Shown: piece after piece, positions 11,459-22,290 of the stretch
Numbering within the stretch: the stretch's first letter is position 1
Layout: the number at the start of each line of letters is the position of its first letter
Assembly (NCBI RefSeq): GCF_028502605.1
Contig: NW_026611594.1
Span: 1,133,501-1,197,500, forward strand
DNA length: 64,000 bases
Origin: Trichoderma breve
Taxonomy: Eukaryota; Ascomycota; Sordariomycetes; Hypocreales; Hypocreaceae
Direction of reading: 5' to 3'
Made by a program: the position numbers and the translations under genes
The notes under the pieces: generated by a model
The model's input: only the letters and a program-made list of their open reading frames with translations
Told to the model about the DNA's origin: nothing
The model's database searches: none

Positions 11459-13423
11459 TCAGTTGGAAACCACGTCAAAGCCTGACATATCGTCAAGCGC
11501 TCCACGAATCAATTTCGCATACGTCGGAATTCCTCTCGAGAAACACACTGGTTCATATACTTTGCCAGGGATGCTTCCACCCATATACGTCGATCTCGTG
11601 GTTGGGAATAGTGTCTGGTCGTTGGCGGCGACAATTTCTTTCTTCCAGGCGATAGACGCCTCGCGCTTCGGATTTATGTACTTGATGTTATTTTTCTCCA
11701 TCTTTTGGATGCAGTCAGCGATCCATCGGCCCTGTACCTCTACAGTAGTTGGACCGTTGCTAAGAAGTGTCGGAGCTTGGGGACCGTAGATGTGGAACAT
11801 GTTGGGATATCCGCTGACGGTGAGCCCCAAGTATGTTTGAGCGCCAGGAAGCCATTCTTCTTCAAGCTTGGTCTTGGATACGCTTTCAAGTCCTAGTTGG
11901 GTCATTACTATGAGAAATTAGCCAATCATTGCACTGGAGAATTGTCGGTATTCTTTTAATAGAAGACTGTACCTCCAGTTACAACATCCTGTTGAGAATA
12001 TGTTAGAATTGCGATGCTGATCATAGTGAAACAATTTTAGTGAATACTCACAAAGCCAGTTGCCACAGCAATAACGTCAAACTCATGATGTGTTCCATCT
12101 TCAAGGACGATACCTGTTTCATCAATATCCTTTATAGCATTGTTGCTGATATCTACTACATCAACGTTTGGTCTGTTGAATTGTTCGTAGTAGCTATACT
12201 CTAGACATGGTCGCTTGATTCCGAAATAATGAGGCATGTCAAGTGGAGCAAGAACATCGCGTTTTTTCGGATCATCAATTCGGGCTCGGGTTTTCTTTGC
12301 CCAAAAGTTGTATGCCTCTTTGTTTGCCTTGGCGTTGAGGAGAGTGTCTTTGTAGAGGGCGACCCAGTATCGGAATCCGCCGTCGTTCCACACTTTTTCG
12401 TAAAACGCTTCACGGTCCTCCGGAGTGTCGTCAAACGTGCTTTTCTCAGCCCAATCATAGTGGAAGCCCGCAAAACTCGTTTCGCGAAATTTGAATAACT
12501 CTGGGTAATACTTCTTGGCTTTTTCTTGCTCGTCAACGGTAAGATTTTGCTTACGCATTGGAACAGCAAGGTTGGGAGTGCGTTGGAAAACTTTCACTTC
12601 TCCAGCTTCCGGGCCCCAGGCCTGGACGATTTGCACACCAGATGCTCCCGTGCCGATAACAGCGCATTTTTTGCCGATGACGTTTATTTCTTCGTCGGGC
12701 CAAAACGAAGAATGATGAATCACGCCCTTGAATTTGTTCATTCCAGGCCAATCCGGGATATATCTCTTCGCAGCCTGTAATATTTCCAGGATTAGTCCAG
12801 GGTCAAAGACCAAAAGGCCGATGTATGACAAATTAAATACTTACAAACCCAGTGCCCAGGACAAGGTACTTGGCCTTTGATGTGCGACCATCTTCTGTAC
12901 GTATGTTCCATTTGCCCTCAGTTTCGTCGAAGTGAGCTCCAACGACGACTGTATTGAAAGAGCAATCTTTCTTCACTCCAATCACCTTATCAACATGATC
13001 AAAGTATGCTCGTAGATTCTCGTAATTGGGATAGTTGGTCGGCCAATTCCAGGTCTTCCATACTTCAGGCCAGGAAAATTCGTACTCGGGCACCTCAGAG
13101 TCGACACAAGCACCTGGATAGCAATTCCAACGCCAAGTACCACCAGTGTCATTACCAGCTTCAAAGATGTACGTCTTTAACCCGCGATCACGTAGAGTTT
13201 TGAGCATGAATATGCCGGCTATGGGGGGTAGGAGTAACGACATTAGCAATGTATATAAATGTTAACACCAAAACTGGTTCACCATACCGAAGCCTGCTCC
13301 AACGACAATTGCGTCAACATCGAGATTGTCCGCATAAGGACCAGTTTTATCAGCGTGTGATACTGAATAGTCCCTAAGCTCAGTGTTGAACTTCTTAGAC
13401 TCTGATGGAAAGTTTTCACCCAT
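11459..13423 (-). CDS. Baeyer-Villiger-type flavin monooxygenase
   Basis: FAD/NADPH enzyme predicted to insert oxygen next to a ketone, giving an ester or lactone. Five exons on the minus strand: 13423-13288, 13218-12845, 12774-12052, a 16-nt micro-exon 11988-11973, and 11907-11459; all phases agree and give 565 residues. Features in order: FAD loop GAGFAG (about 42-47), TGGTWRWNCYPGACVD with the substrate-side Arg/Asp region, the BVMO fingerprint FKGVIHHSSFWP (about 184-195, fitting FxGxxxHxxxW), the NADPH loop GTGASG (near 208), and ATGFDVVTG before a conserved SGYPNMF. The protein is of the usual length. It is divergent from a beta-lactamase-fold gene over 633 bp and next to an SDR, which suggests a ketone-catabolic or detoxifying set. 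Confidence 0.93.
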
Positions 13424-14056
13424 AATGGCGGAATATAGATTGCAAGTTAGAGCTCCAATAGAAAGTATAGAAAGATCTTACTCGAGTGCTGCATAAGTTG
13501 GGTGTGCAGTTGAGGGTAGTTGAGGGCACTGTTTAAATGCAATTCAATCTTGTGTTATCTTGTTACCTCATGACAACTGATAACTCCCTGCATTTGGCGT
13601 TCCGCCACAAGCCAGCTCATAACACATACTGATGGTGGCGTCAAGTGTCTTCGCTGCCTACCTCAAAATAATCCCTGCATCCGACTGTTGAGCGGATAAT
13701 GTTACATTCTTTTGGGGGTTGCAACAAATTAACTGGTAGATCGGAATGAAAAGAGGGGATTCATGCACTCGGAACGGCACGCAATATGCAAAGAAGGACT
13801 GAAACAAGAATACGTGTCGCATCAAGATGCGGAGGCGCACCAAGACATGGATACGTGTCGCGGTGCTTGATCATAAGACTCGCAGAGAGGCGTGGCGAAG
13901 GTGTACAGAACCCTGGACATGAAATTACAATGTTACGCAAGCGGACATTACGTACAACCGAATGCAACAAAAACCACAAAAAGGCGGCATGTCCCTTGGC
14001 CGATATGCAAAGCACAGACAAACATTTCCCTCTTTATCCACCTTTCAGCTGCCAAC
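13424..14056. promoter_or_regulatory. Shared divergent promoter with an 11-bp direct repeat
   Basis: The 633 bp between the starts of the monooxygenase (minus) and the beta-lactamase-like gene (plus) holds ATACGTGTCGC twice, at 13810-13820 and 13851-13861, 41 bp apart in the same orientation, with a CGGAGG triplet sequence between them. Such repeated sites may bind a co-regulator of both genes (inference). Confidence 0.45.
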
Positions 14057-15465
14057 ATGCCTCTCGATGCTCAAACTCTGTCTAAACTTCAAGATACAGT
14101 CGACAAAGCCTGTAGCGACCCCCAAAATGATATCCCTGGTGCTACAGTTGTAGTCATTGACAAAAATGGCGAAGAATTGTTTGCACACTCAGCTGGTCAG
14201 CGAGGCTTGGCATCAAATGACCCAATGACTCTAGACACAGTGTTTTGGATTGCATCTTGTACCAAGTTGCTAACCGGAATTGCTTGCATGCAACTTGTGG
14301 AGCAGGGGACCTTGAAGCTGGATGATGGCGAGCATCTTGAAAACGTTCTTCATGAGCTGAAAGAGATGAAAGTGTTGCGTGAAGATGGAACTTTGGAAGC
14401 CAAAAACAAGAAAATTACCCTTCGGATGCTTTTGACTCATGCTTCTGGATTTGGCTACACTTTCTTCAACGAGCGGCTTAGAAATTGGACTTTTCCAGTT
14501 GGGGGAGAAGAGTTTTCTGGGCGAATTGAAGACATTACTTCTCTTCCTTTGCTATTTCAGCCTGGAGAAGGATGGGAATATGGTGTAAGTTTCGACGACC
14601 ATTTTTTATGTGTTGAAAAGCAGGAGCTTTTGTTCGATTGGTATACGATAAAGTGGCTAATATAATGCCTCCATTTAGACGGGCATCGATTGGGCCGGAA
14701 TAGCAGTCGAACGCATTACCAAACTTAGTCTTAACGCATATTTGCAGAAGCATGTATTCCAGCCTCTCGGTATCAAAGATATGTCCATGATCCCTGATAA
14801 AGACATGCGAAATCGTCTTGCATATATGCACTCTAGAGATGCAGATGGAAAAATACGACCACGAGATCATCTGAATCGAATCCCGTTAGTCGTCAATCCA
14901 GATGACGAGTCCGAGACACGCCGAGTGTTTAACAGCGGTGGCGCTGGCATGTTTGCAAAGCCCCAGGAATATTGCAGTAAGTCGTGTATTTCCCCGTCAG
15001 CTTCATACATATTTTAGCTTGCAAAACAGCAACTAAGCTAGTCACACAGAGGTATTGGCAGTGTTATTGAACGACGGCACTTGCCCCCGCACTGGAAGCC
15101 AACTATTGCGCAAAGATACTGTGGAAGAGATGTTCCGTAATCAGATCCCACAGTTCCCGAACTTCAGTCGTCAAAGTATCCCCGCTGCTAAACCGGAACT
15201 AACCAGTGCTATTGACGAGCTGTATGCTGTGCAAGGAGGTGCACCACAGGGATGGGGTTTGACTTTCATGATGGCGAATAGCAGCGGCACTGGAAGGTCT
15301 AAAGCAACAGTTCACTGGGCTGGACTGGCAAACTTGTGGTGGTGGTGTGATCGTGAAAAGGGCGTGGCTGGGATGGTTTGCACCCAGATCCTTCCCTTTG
15401 GAGATGCCAAAGTTGTTGGGTTATGGGCTGCTGTAGAAGCTCAAGTATATAAAGCTCTGGAGTGA
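14057..15465 (+). CDS. Serine beta-lactamase-fold esterase/transesterase
   Basis: Member of the class C beta-lactamase/penicillin-binding fold family, which in fungi contains esterases and acyltransferases of the LovD type. Exons are 14057-14584, 14679-14976 and 15050-15465, 413 residues, which is also the usual length for fungal LovD-like proteins. The nucleophile motif SxxK is SCTK (about 67-70, in FWIASCTKLLTG). EYG (in GWEYGTG, near 174) stands where the catalytic Tyr motif is expected, and HWAGLANLWWW near the C-terminus replaces the KTG box. No signal peptide is visible, so a cytosolic location is likely. It is divergent from the Baeyer-Villiger-type enzyme; hydrolysis of the ester or lactone made there would be a logical task (inference). 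Confidence 0.88.
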
Positions 15466-15572
15466 AAGAGGATTCTGGTGGATACGCGAGGTTGTCTAGT
15501 TGTGGAATATCTGGTAAAGATAGCCCATTAGGCTAAAGTTCATTTCTATTATTACAATACTCCAAAAAGGCC

Positions 15573-16598
15573 CAGGTCAAAGGCGCTGTTGCTTTTGCCC
15601 AACGGCAAAAGGAACGCTACGGTTATGACTTTTCCTACAACGAGATCTTCGAGACTTGCCAAGTTAGCTATACCCGTGGCTTTGAGATAGTTAAGTCGTT
15701 TAATAGGACTTTTTATAACGCTTGTAAAGAGACTTGCGGCGGGAAGAAAATCCTCTTAAACGCAGACTTGAATAAGATTGAAAAGCTGCTTTGGTCAGAA
15801 GGCTTTGAAGCTCGCCGTCTGATCTATTCCCAGCTGCTTCCAGCAGTTGGAATAGATAAGGAAGTATATCCTTAAACGATCTAACGAGCCCTTGGCATAC
15901 GGCATTGGCGGAAGTGTATTGCTTGCCCTAGGGCCTTCGTTTCCCGTCATCACGCTGAGCAACACGTGGAATTTGCCCGCAAGTCTCTCGAGAAGAGGCC
16001 AGCCAAAGAGTATTATCGCGATATCGTCTATTCCGATGAATATTACGCTTCTTGCGGTGACGATCGCCAGGTCCATATCCTTAGGAAGCCAGGCGAGAGA
16101 TACTGCCCAGACTGTCTTTACGAGCAGCCGAGCCCAAGGCTTAAGGAAGAGGAACGTTTCAACGCCTATTTCTGGGGCGCGATTGGGTATAACTTCAAAA
16201 GCGATCTCTACGACTATCGGATCTCAACCAACAACAACGGGAAGACGGCTGCCACCTACTATCATGATCATATTCTCAAGAAGATCGTTAAACCGTAGCC
16301 AGACCAAGGGATGGCTTTTATTCTAGAAGGAGACCGCGATTCAGCTCATCGGTCAAAGATCGTTAAAGCCTATAAGAAGAAGGAAAAGATTCGTCATTTT
16401 TACAATACCGCAGGCAGCCCAGATCTATCGCCAATTAAAAATGTATAAAGGATTCCGGCAGGAATAATAGAAAGCCTGCCATACAATAACCGGTAAGACC
16501 TAGTTGCTGATGCAAAGGAAGCTTGGGAAAATCTCGATATACAGACTATAAAGAACCTCGTAGACTCTATGCCAGACCGGTTGAAAGCTGTATTATAA
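15573..16598 (+). pseudogene. Decayed Tc1/mariner-family transposase
   Basis: Three frames together read as one degenerate DDE transposase: an N-terminal helix-turn-helix part (QVKGAVAFAQRQKERYG and following), a middle part with IVYSDEYY (first Asp) and FWGAIGYNFKSDLY, and a C-terminal part with EGDRDSAH (second Asp) and SPDLSPIKNV. The last motif normally reads SPDLNPIEN; here the catalytic Glu codon is AAA and the next expected Trp codon is TAA. Stops and frame changes interrupt the gene at about 15873 and 16298. Both the Glu-to-Lys and Trp-to-stop changes are G-to-A transitions, as left by repeat-induced point mutation. No inverted ends were found, so the element limits are unknown. Not functional. 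Confidence 0.8.
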
Positions 16599-16818
16599 TT
16601 AGAAGAGAAGATAACCGGCTATTAGATGGAAAAGATGGTCTTGTTTTGCTGCTGTATGTGTATATTCATTTTGCGGTCCAGCTTATTTTGCAAACCGCTT
16701 GCCTGCATCGCCACGACCAGCAACATCTTTCTGATATAGCCGGTAAGCGAGCTGCATCATGCCGTCTGATATCCCCGCAGATCACGAACCGATTTAGAAA
16801 TACCACGGCGGCACATAA

Positions 16819-16824
16819 TTAGCC
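16819..16824 (-). promoter_or_regulatory. Candidate Xyr1/XlnR-type site
   Basis: GGCTAA on the minus strand, about 500 bp before the xylanase ATG. It matches the core reported for the xylanase activator; single 6-bp matches are expected by chance. Confidence 0.25.
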
Positions 16825-16980
16825 TTGAAAGGTGCCGGGCCGTTTTCCAGATTGCACATCAGCGCTACGCAATGGAGCGTGCTTAATGCGAAGGAGATTC
16901 CCCACGTGGAACACGTCCCCTGATGTGTCCAATCGGGGTTGAGGACGATTACTTCGATGCCAGCGGATGCCAAGTCGTAA

Positions 16981-16986
16981 TTAGCC
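16981..16986 (-). promoter_or_regulatory. Candidate Xyr1/XlnR-type site
   Basis: A second GGCTAA on the minus strand, about 340 bp before the xylanase ATG. Confidence 0.3.
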
Positions 16987-17114
16987 GGTCATTACAGTCT
17001 CGAATTGCGAGGACGATACATGAGCTGAACAAGTCGACGATATGCAAGAGAAAACACCATATACTGATATACTATGACACAATAAACTGACTTGCCTTCT
17101 TCATCAAAGAGGAT

Positions 17115-17120
17115 TTACCC
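17115..17120 (-). promoter_or_regulatory. Candidate GGGTAA variant Xyr1 site
   Basis: GGGTAA on the minus strand about 205 bp upstream of the xylanase start. A GGGTAA/GGCTAA combination is known from Trichoderma xyn2 regulation, but the close pairing found there is not seen here. Confidence 0.25.
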
Positions 17121-17254
17121 GGACAAGCGGAGTAGACGTACAGAATAAAATGATGCATCCAGTTATACGAACATGGAGAGTTCTAGCACTTATACACACT
17201 TGAAAAGACTTAAAAGGCAGCCTCCAGACCTCCAGATAATTAAACGAGAGTTAG

Positions 17255-18062
<808 letters not shown>

Positions 18063-18567
18063 ATACTTATGAAGAGGACAATGAAGAAAGAAACATTCTC
18101 TCGATCCAACGCAGGATCAATAAAATAAAAATCGATCCACGAACAGATCGATAAAACATTCGTCGATCTAGTATAGCACAGCTGGATATATAACTTCCAT
18201 TCTCTACGCTCATCTAGAATAGTTAGATAGCCAGTTATAAATACAGAACAACGCTTGATTATATTTCCAGAATATCTTCTACAGTTGTGGGAATACTTAT
18301 TATTATTCCTTATACGATTGCCTGCCAGTTTAGCCTAAGCCTATCCGCTAACATAAACCTAGTACAGGTTTATCCCTTGGGAATTCCTTCTATAACAACC
18401 TATAGGAGCTCAGCTTGTTACATAGAGCTAGCAGGGTGCTGTAGGTGATTTTATTATGTAGCTAGCAGGTTAAATGTAATAATGAATTTTATCACTTTAG
18501 GAACCCGGTTCGTCACAGAACTCAGTTTATTATACTATAGCCCTCATACCAAAAATGCTTTACAGTT
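18063..18567. other. AT-rich convergent intergenic region
   Basis: 3' flank of the xylanase and of the minus-strand Cys-rich gene. CGATC-containing short repeats occur around 18100-18165. No gene seen. Confidence 0.55.
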
Positions 18568-19218
18568 CTACCAGGGAGGCGGACATTTTTGGCAAATTGC
18601 ATTTGGCCGCATAGGATACCACGAACAACCGTGATTTACACAGTTGTCGCAGACTCCATATGCATTTGAGTTAGCCCGGCAATCACCCTCATACCAGCAT
18701 AATTTCGAGTGACATCCGCTAGAGGTTCGTAATAGTAGCGACTCCTTATCCTGTTTCTGCTGTGTATCCTGTCGTGTGTGAAAATCCCTATACAATTCAT
18801 CGAAAGAGGGCATTGTTGCCAAGATCTCATCAAGCTCTTGAGGCGATGACATCATTGGGTACTTGGATAATGGTACCCTCCCAACACCACCGTGCTTTTT
18901 ATCATAAGCTGCTGCCTCATCGGCAATTGCTTGAGGATGGCGAAGTAATCGCTTTCCTCCAATAACCTTCCAATCTTGACCATTGTCAAATTTAATAATC
19001 ATTCCCGCAAGGTCAACATGTTTGATTTGATCCAGTGTATATTCGTTTGGTACAGCAATGTACTTAGGTTGAGGCTTAGGCGCATTGGGCGGTTGATATA
19101 GAATATCTCGTGTTCCAATATAACCGGGATTAGGGACATCTGGGTTAAATGGTGGAGTTTCCTTTGCTGTGGAAGACGCCATAAGATAAGTAAGAAACCA
19201 AATTCCAAATGGTTTCAT
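18568..19218 (-). CDS. Small secreted cysteine-rich protein of unknown function
   Basis: Single-exon frame of 216 residues. The first 18 residues (MKPFGIWFLTYLMASSTA) look like a signal peptide. A Pro-rich stretch follows (PPFNPDVPNPGYIG and PPNAPKPQPKY), then a charged middle, then a C-terminal 45-residue segment with eight cysteines: pairs around GCHSKLC, GDC, GVCDNC, HGC, ICQKC. All cysteines lie in this tail, implying four disulfides in a compact domain. I do not recognise a family. Location in a repeat-rich, AT-rich segment next to a xylanase fits an effector-like or defence secreted protein, but this is inference. The start at 19218 gives the signal peptide and is the first ATG. Confidence 0.65.
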   Translation of the reverse strand: MKPFGIWFLTYLMASSTAKETPPFNPDVPNPGYIGTRDILYQPPNAPKPQPKYIAVPNEYTLDQIKHVDLAGMIIKFDNGQDWKVIGGKRLLRHPQAIADEAAAYDKKHGGVGRVPLSKYPMMSSPQELDEILATMPSFDELYRDFHTRQDTQQKQDKESLLLRTSSGCHSKLCWYEGDCRANSNAYGVCDNCVNHGCSWYPMRPNAICQKCPPPW

Positions 19219-19399
19219 AATAGATCAGGCTTATAAATCGATAGATTTAAGCTAAAACGTAGATTGATAAAATGATTGATAAAATACAAGAGGGCAAAGA
19301 TACAATAGTAAGTTAGCTGATGCTTATATAGTTATATCAATACCACTTAATTACTTTAGTATTACCCCTTGTAATATACTACACTATTTTATTAATATA

Positions 19400-19570
19400 C
19401 TTACAGCTAACTGCAGTATATATAACTAACAGCAGCATTATCTTACGATACTTACAGCTAACTGCAGTATATGTAACTAACAGCAGCATTATCTTATGAT
19501 ACCTACAGCTAACTGCGGTATATATATAACTAACAGCAGTATTATCATACTATACAGCTAACAGCAGGAC
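19400..19570. repeat. 51-bp tandem repeat, about 3.3 copies
   Basis: Units begin at 19400, 19451 and 19502 and share CTTACAGCTAACTGC at the left and TAACTAACAGCAG further in, with few substitutions. A fourth partial copy starts near 19552. The repeat is AT-rich and lies upstream of the Cys-rich gene on the minus strand. Confidence 0.9.
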
Positions 19571-19772
19571 TTTTGCATTGAGGGAATTGCAGCCAACAGC
19601 AGGATCTATTGTAACCCTAAACCTTGACGTCATCTACCAGCCGCGGAAAAATCCCGATACTCCCTCCTTTAGTTAATAACTCTACCTTATCCCTAGGAGG
19701 TAATATAAATCTTTAGAAGTAACCAATAACAGCTACTATATCTATTAAAAATATAAAATAAAGGGCCAGTTG

Positions 19773-20335
19773 TCAAGCTTCCCTCCTACACCTACAGGAA
19801 CCCCACCTTTTGGGTACCCCCTCACTCAAAACCACTCTGTTTAATTAGTTATCAAGCAAAACAACTTCATCAACGATCTTTAACAGCCCCCTCGGTGACC
19901 CCAAAGCAATAAATTCCGTATCCAAAGCGACCGGGAACCTAAACAAAAGCAACACCACCGTCCCCGGGCAAACGGTACCCCTCAAAAACAAAGAGACAAC
20001 CCCTCAGATCCCAGACAAAGGCAAGACATTCACCCTCGTACTCACTCCTAAGAAAAAACAAAGATTCACAGGCAAGCTGGCCACAGATAACATACCCGCT
20101 TTACAGCTGGGACTGGGAAAAATAACAACCCTAACGAAATCCGGAGATAGACTCTTCTCCTCTATCTTCAGCGACAAGGGAGCCCTCGCAACAAATAACC
20201 AAAACCGCATACGCAACCGCATCAAGGAACAACTCAACAAATCAGCTCCATACACCAAGCTAGATCAGAACGTACCGGTCAGGCGACCATAAAGCGTTCG
20301 GAACGTAATACGGTAGGTGTAGGAGGGAAGCTTGA
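19773..20335. mobile_element. 563-bp element with perfect 23-bp terminal inverted repeats
   Basis: Bases 19773-19795 (core AAGCTTCCCTCCTACACC) are the exact reverse complement of 20313-20335. No target-site duplication is obvious outside the ends. The interior is unusually A/C-rich on the plus strand and holds one long open frame. The structure fits a non-autonomous DNA transposon or MITE; other origins are possible. Confidence 0.6.
19849..20292 (+). other. 147-codon open frame without any methionine, inside the inverted-repeat element
   Basis: The frame opens after TAG at 19846 and stops with TAA at 20290-20292, just before the right inverted repeat. It has no ATG, so if translated it must be an internal exon or part of a longer product. 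The predicted peptide is basic (for example LVLTPKKKQRFTGK and NQNRIRNRIKEQLNK). I do not recognise it. The lack of stops in a non-coding-looking context is the only support for coding. Confidence 0.3.
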
Positions 20336-20601
20336 TGTTAGCGGGTAGGGATATATGAATAAGAGAATTATAGTAGGAGGAATTGTCGAAAACTGTGAAG
20401 TTCTGCTTAATATCTTAGTTTATATACTGCTTCAGCAGTCGCTTAGATAGATAGATACAGCTACGACGGCTACATGAGGCATAAGAAAAGGTGTTTTGTC
20501 TATATTGTATATTGTCATTCATCTTTTGGTGTCCGAATTCTATATAAGCAGATGATTTCAACAGGATTCTCTTTTTCTTTTATGAAATTTTAAACACTTT
20601 T

Positions 20602-21336
20602 TCATTTCTTCCCTCCCTTCAGTATTTCTCCAACTACCTTTGCGCTCGCCTTCACGATCAGCTCATGTTCATGAGCATGAATCTTCGCTTCCAGTGCATC
20701 GAGCTCTTCTCCATCCCAACCGATTTCCTGGGTAAGAATGGGCTCGCCTCTATCGACTTCCTGAATGACATAATGAACCATGATGCCGGTGTGAGTAATC
20801 TTTCCCGCTTTCAAGTCCTCGTAAGCACGCTCAATTGCATGGGCACCATCGAATTGACCTACTCAAATTAGCAGCTGCAGCAGACATACACGTGATTGTG
20901 GTTGCATGTGTAACTTACCAGGTAAGGCTGGGTGTAAGTTGATTACAAGAATACCTACTTCTTCCAATGGCCGTAGAAACTCGGATGAAAACACCCACAT
21001 CCAGCCCGCCAGGACGATCAATTGCGGCCTCTCTTCCAAGGCTAGAATCTTGTCTGCCAGGGCGGCATCGTACTTCTTCCTTGCCTCAGCCGTCTTTGCC
21101 TCATCCTTTTCTCCCTTGGCCAGAAATCCGTTGCTGATGAGGTTGAAATATTCCCATGGGATGCCTGCTTTCTCTGCTCGAGTGGTGGCGTATGCCTTTC
21201 CACGATTCACTATCAGGCGAGTAATTCTGCTGTTGGGAATGCTGCCGGATGCGACACCATCTATTAATGCCTGGAAATTTGAGCCATTGCCAGAGGCCAT
21301 GACGAGGATTCGACATCTTTCGTCTTGCTCTGCCAT
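20602..21336 (-). CDS. ade8: Phosphoribosylglycinamide formyltransferase (GAR transformylase)
   Basis: Transfers a formyl group from 10-formyltetrahydrofolate to GAR in the third step of purine synthesis, in the cytosol. Exons on the minus strand are 21336-20919 and 20858-20602 (intron GTAAGT...GAGTAG), 224 residues, as usual for the monofunctional eukaryotic microbial enzyme. Motifs: MASGNGSNFQAL for phosphoribosyl binding, LAGWMWVFSSEFL, then the active-site strand INLHPALPGQFDG with Asn and His, and GIMVHYVIQEVDRGEPI with the second His and the catalytic Asp. The segment between residues 60 and 95 is longer than in bacteria, as in yeasts. A housekeeping gene with no operon-like partner; divergent from the Zn2Cys6 regulator downstream. 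Confidence 0.94.
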
Positions 21337-22290
21337 TTTTGTGGATTTTTTTTGTATGCTGAGATATTTCAGTAAGAGGCTAGTGAGGATGAGGGAAAGA
21401 AATCGGCAAGCTGTGATTCAGAAACGATCAAGTGAGATTTGCTGCCAATCCAAAGAGACAATGCTCTTTTGAGAAAAAAATGCGTTAATTGCACTGCTGG
21501 CAATAAAGAAGTAATGAGCGATCACAAAAGATGAGTCGTGTGATGTGATGCAAGCAATGATTTGATATAGAGGGGTATGCTTTTGGCTAGTGCAAAAAAT
21601 GATGAGCTTCAGAAAGAGTTTTTTGCTGAGCTGGAATAGCGTTGTTCCGACACCGAAACTATAACTGAACAGACCGGATTGCGCTCATTGTTTTGGGGCA
21701 GAAATTTGCTTGGATCCAGTGCTTGAGTGAAAGCTGTGAAGAGTTGTTCTGGAGAGCTTCTGAGCTTATCGATGCTGTGCAGAAACGTGCACTCGCAGCA
21801 ACATCGACAGCAGCCTGGCCGTTTTTCTGCCAAAATGAGGCAGCTTGTGATAGATCATTGCGTAGTCACTTTTTGCCAGACGATGTTCTCTATTGCAGAA
21901 GATAAAATGCAACGGCAGAAGAGATCTAAAGTCTCTACTAGGTACCTGATTTGTTTTTAAAAATTGCTGCTGGCTTGAAGCATTATAAATCGCCACGCGA
22001 CATTTCAGGTCGTCATCACGCATAAGCCAAAGTCAGCACAAGCTTCCAGTGCATCCGGCTGCATGTGTCATCTCTTTATCACACTGTGCTGATTCCAAAT
22101 ATTAGCGGCATTAAACACTTATGCTGTGACCTATAGCAGCTTCGTTGGGTGCCGGAGTCGCCTAAAAGTTCGGCATTCGGCATGAAATACACACTGTGTG
22201 GTTCTAGAACACTGCATGATGTCTTCAGCTTTCAAGCATTCTGGAAGCTACATGCACCAATCTACAGCAATTCTACCTGATCGGCGGGGC
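21337..22290. other. Divergent intergenic region
   Basis: Promoter side of both GAR transformylase (minus) and the Zn2Cys6 gene (plus). In-frame upstream ATGs at 22216, 22219 and 22249 could extend the latter. No other gene seen. Confidence 0.5.
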
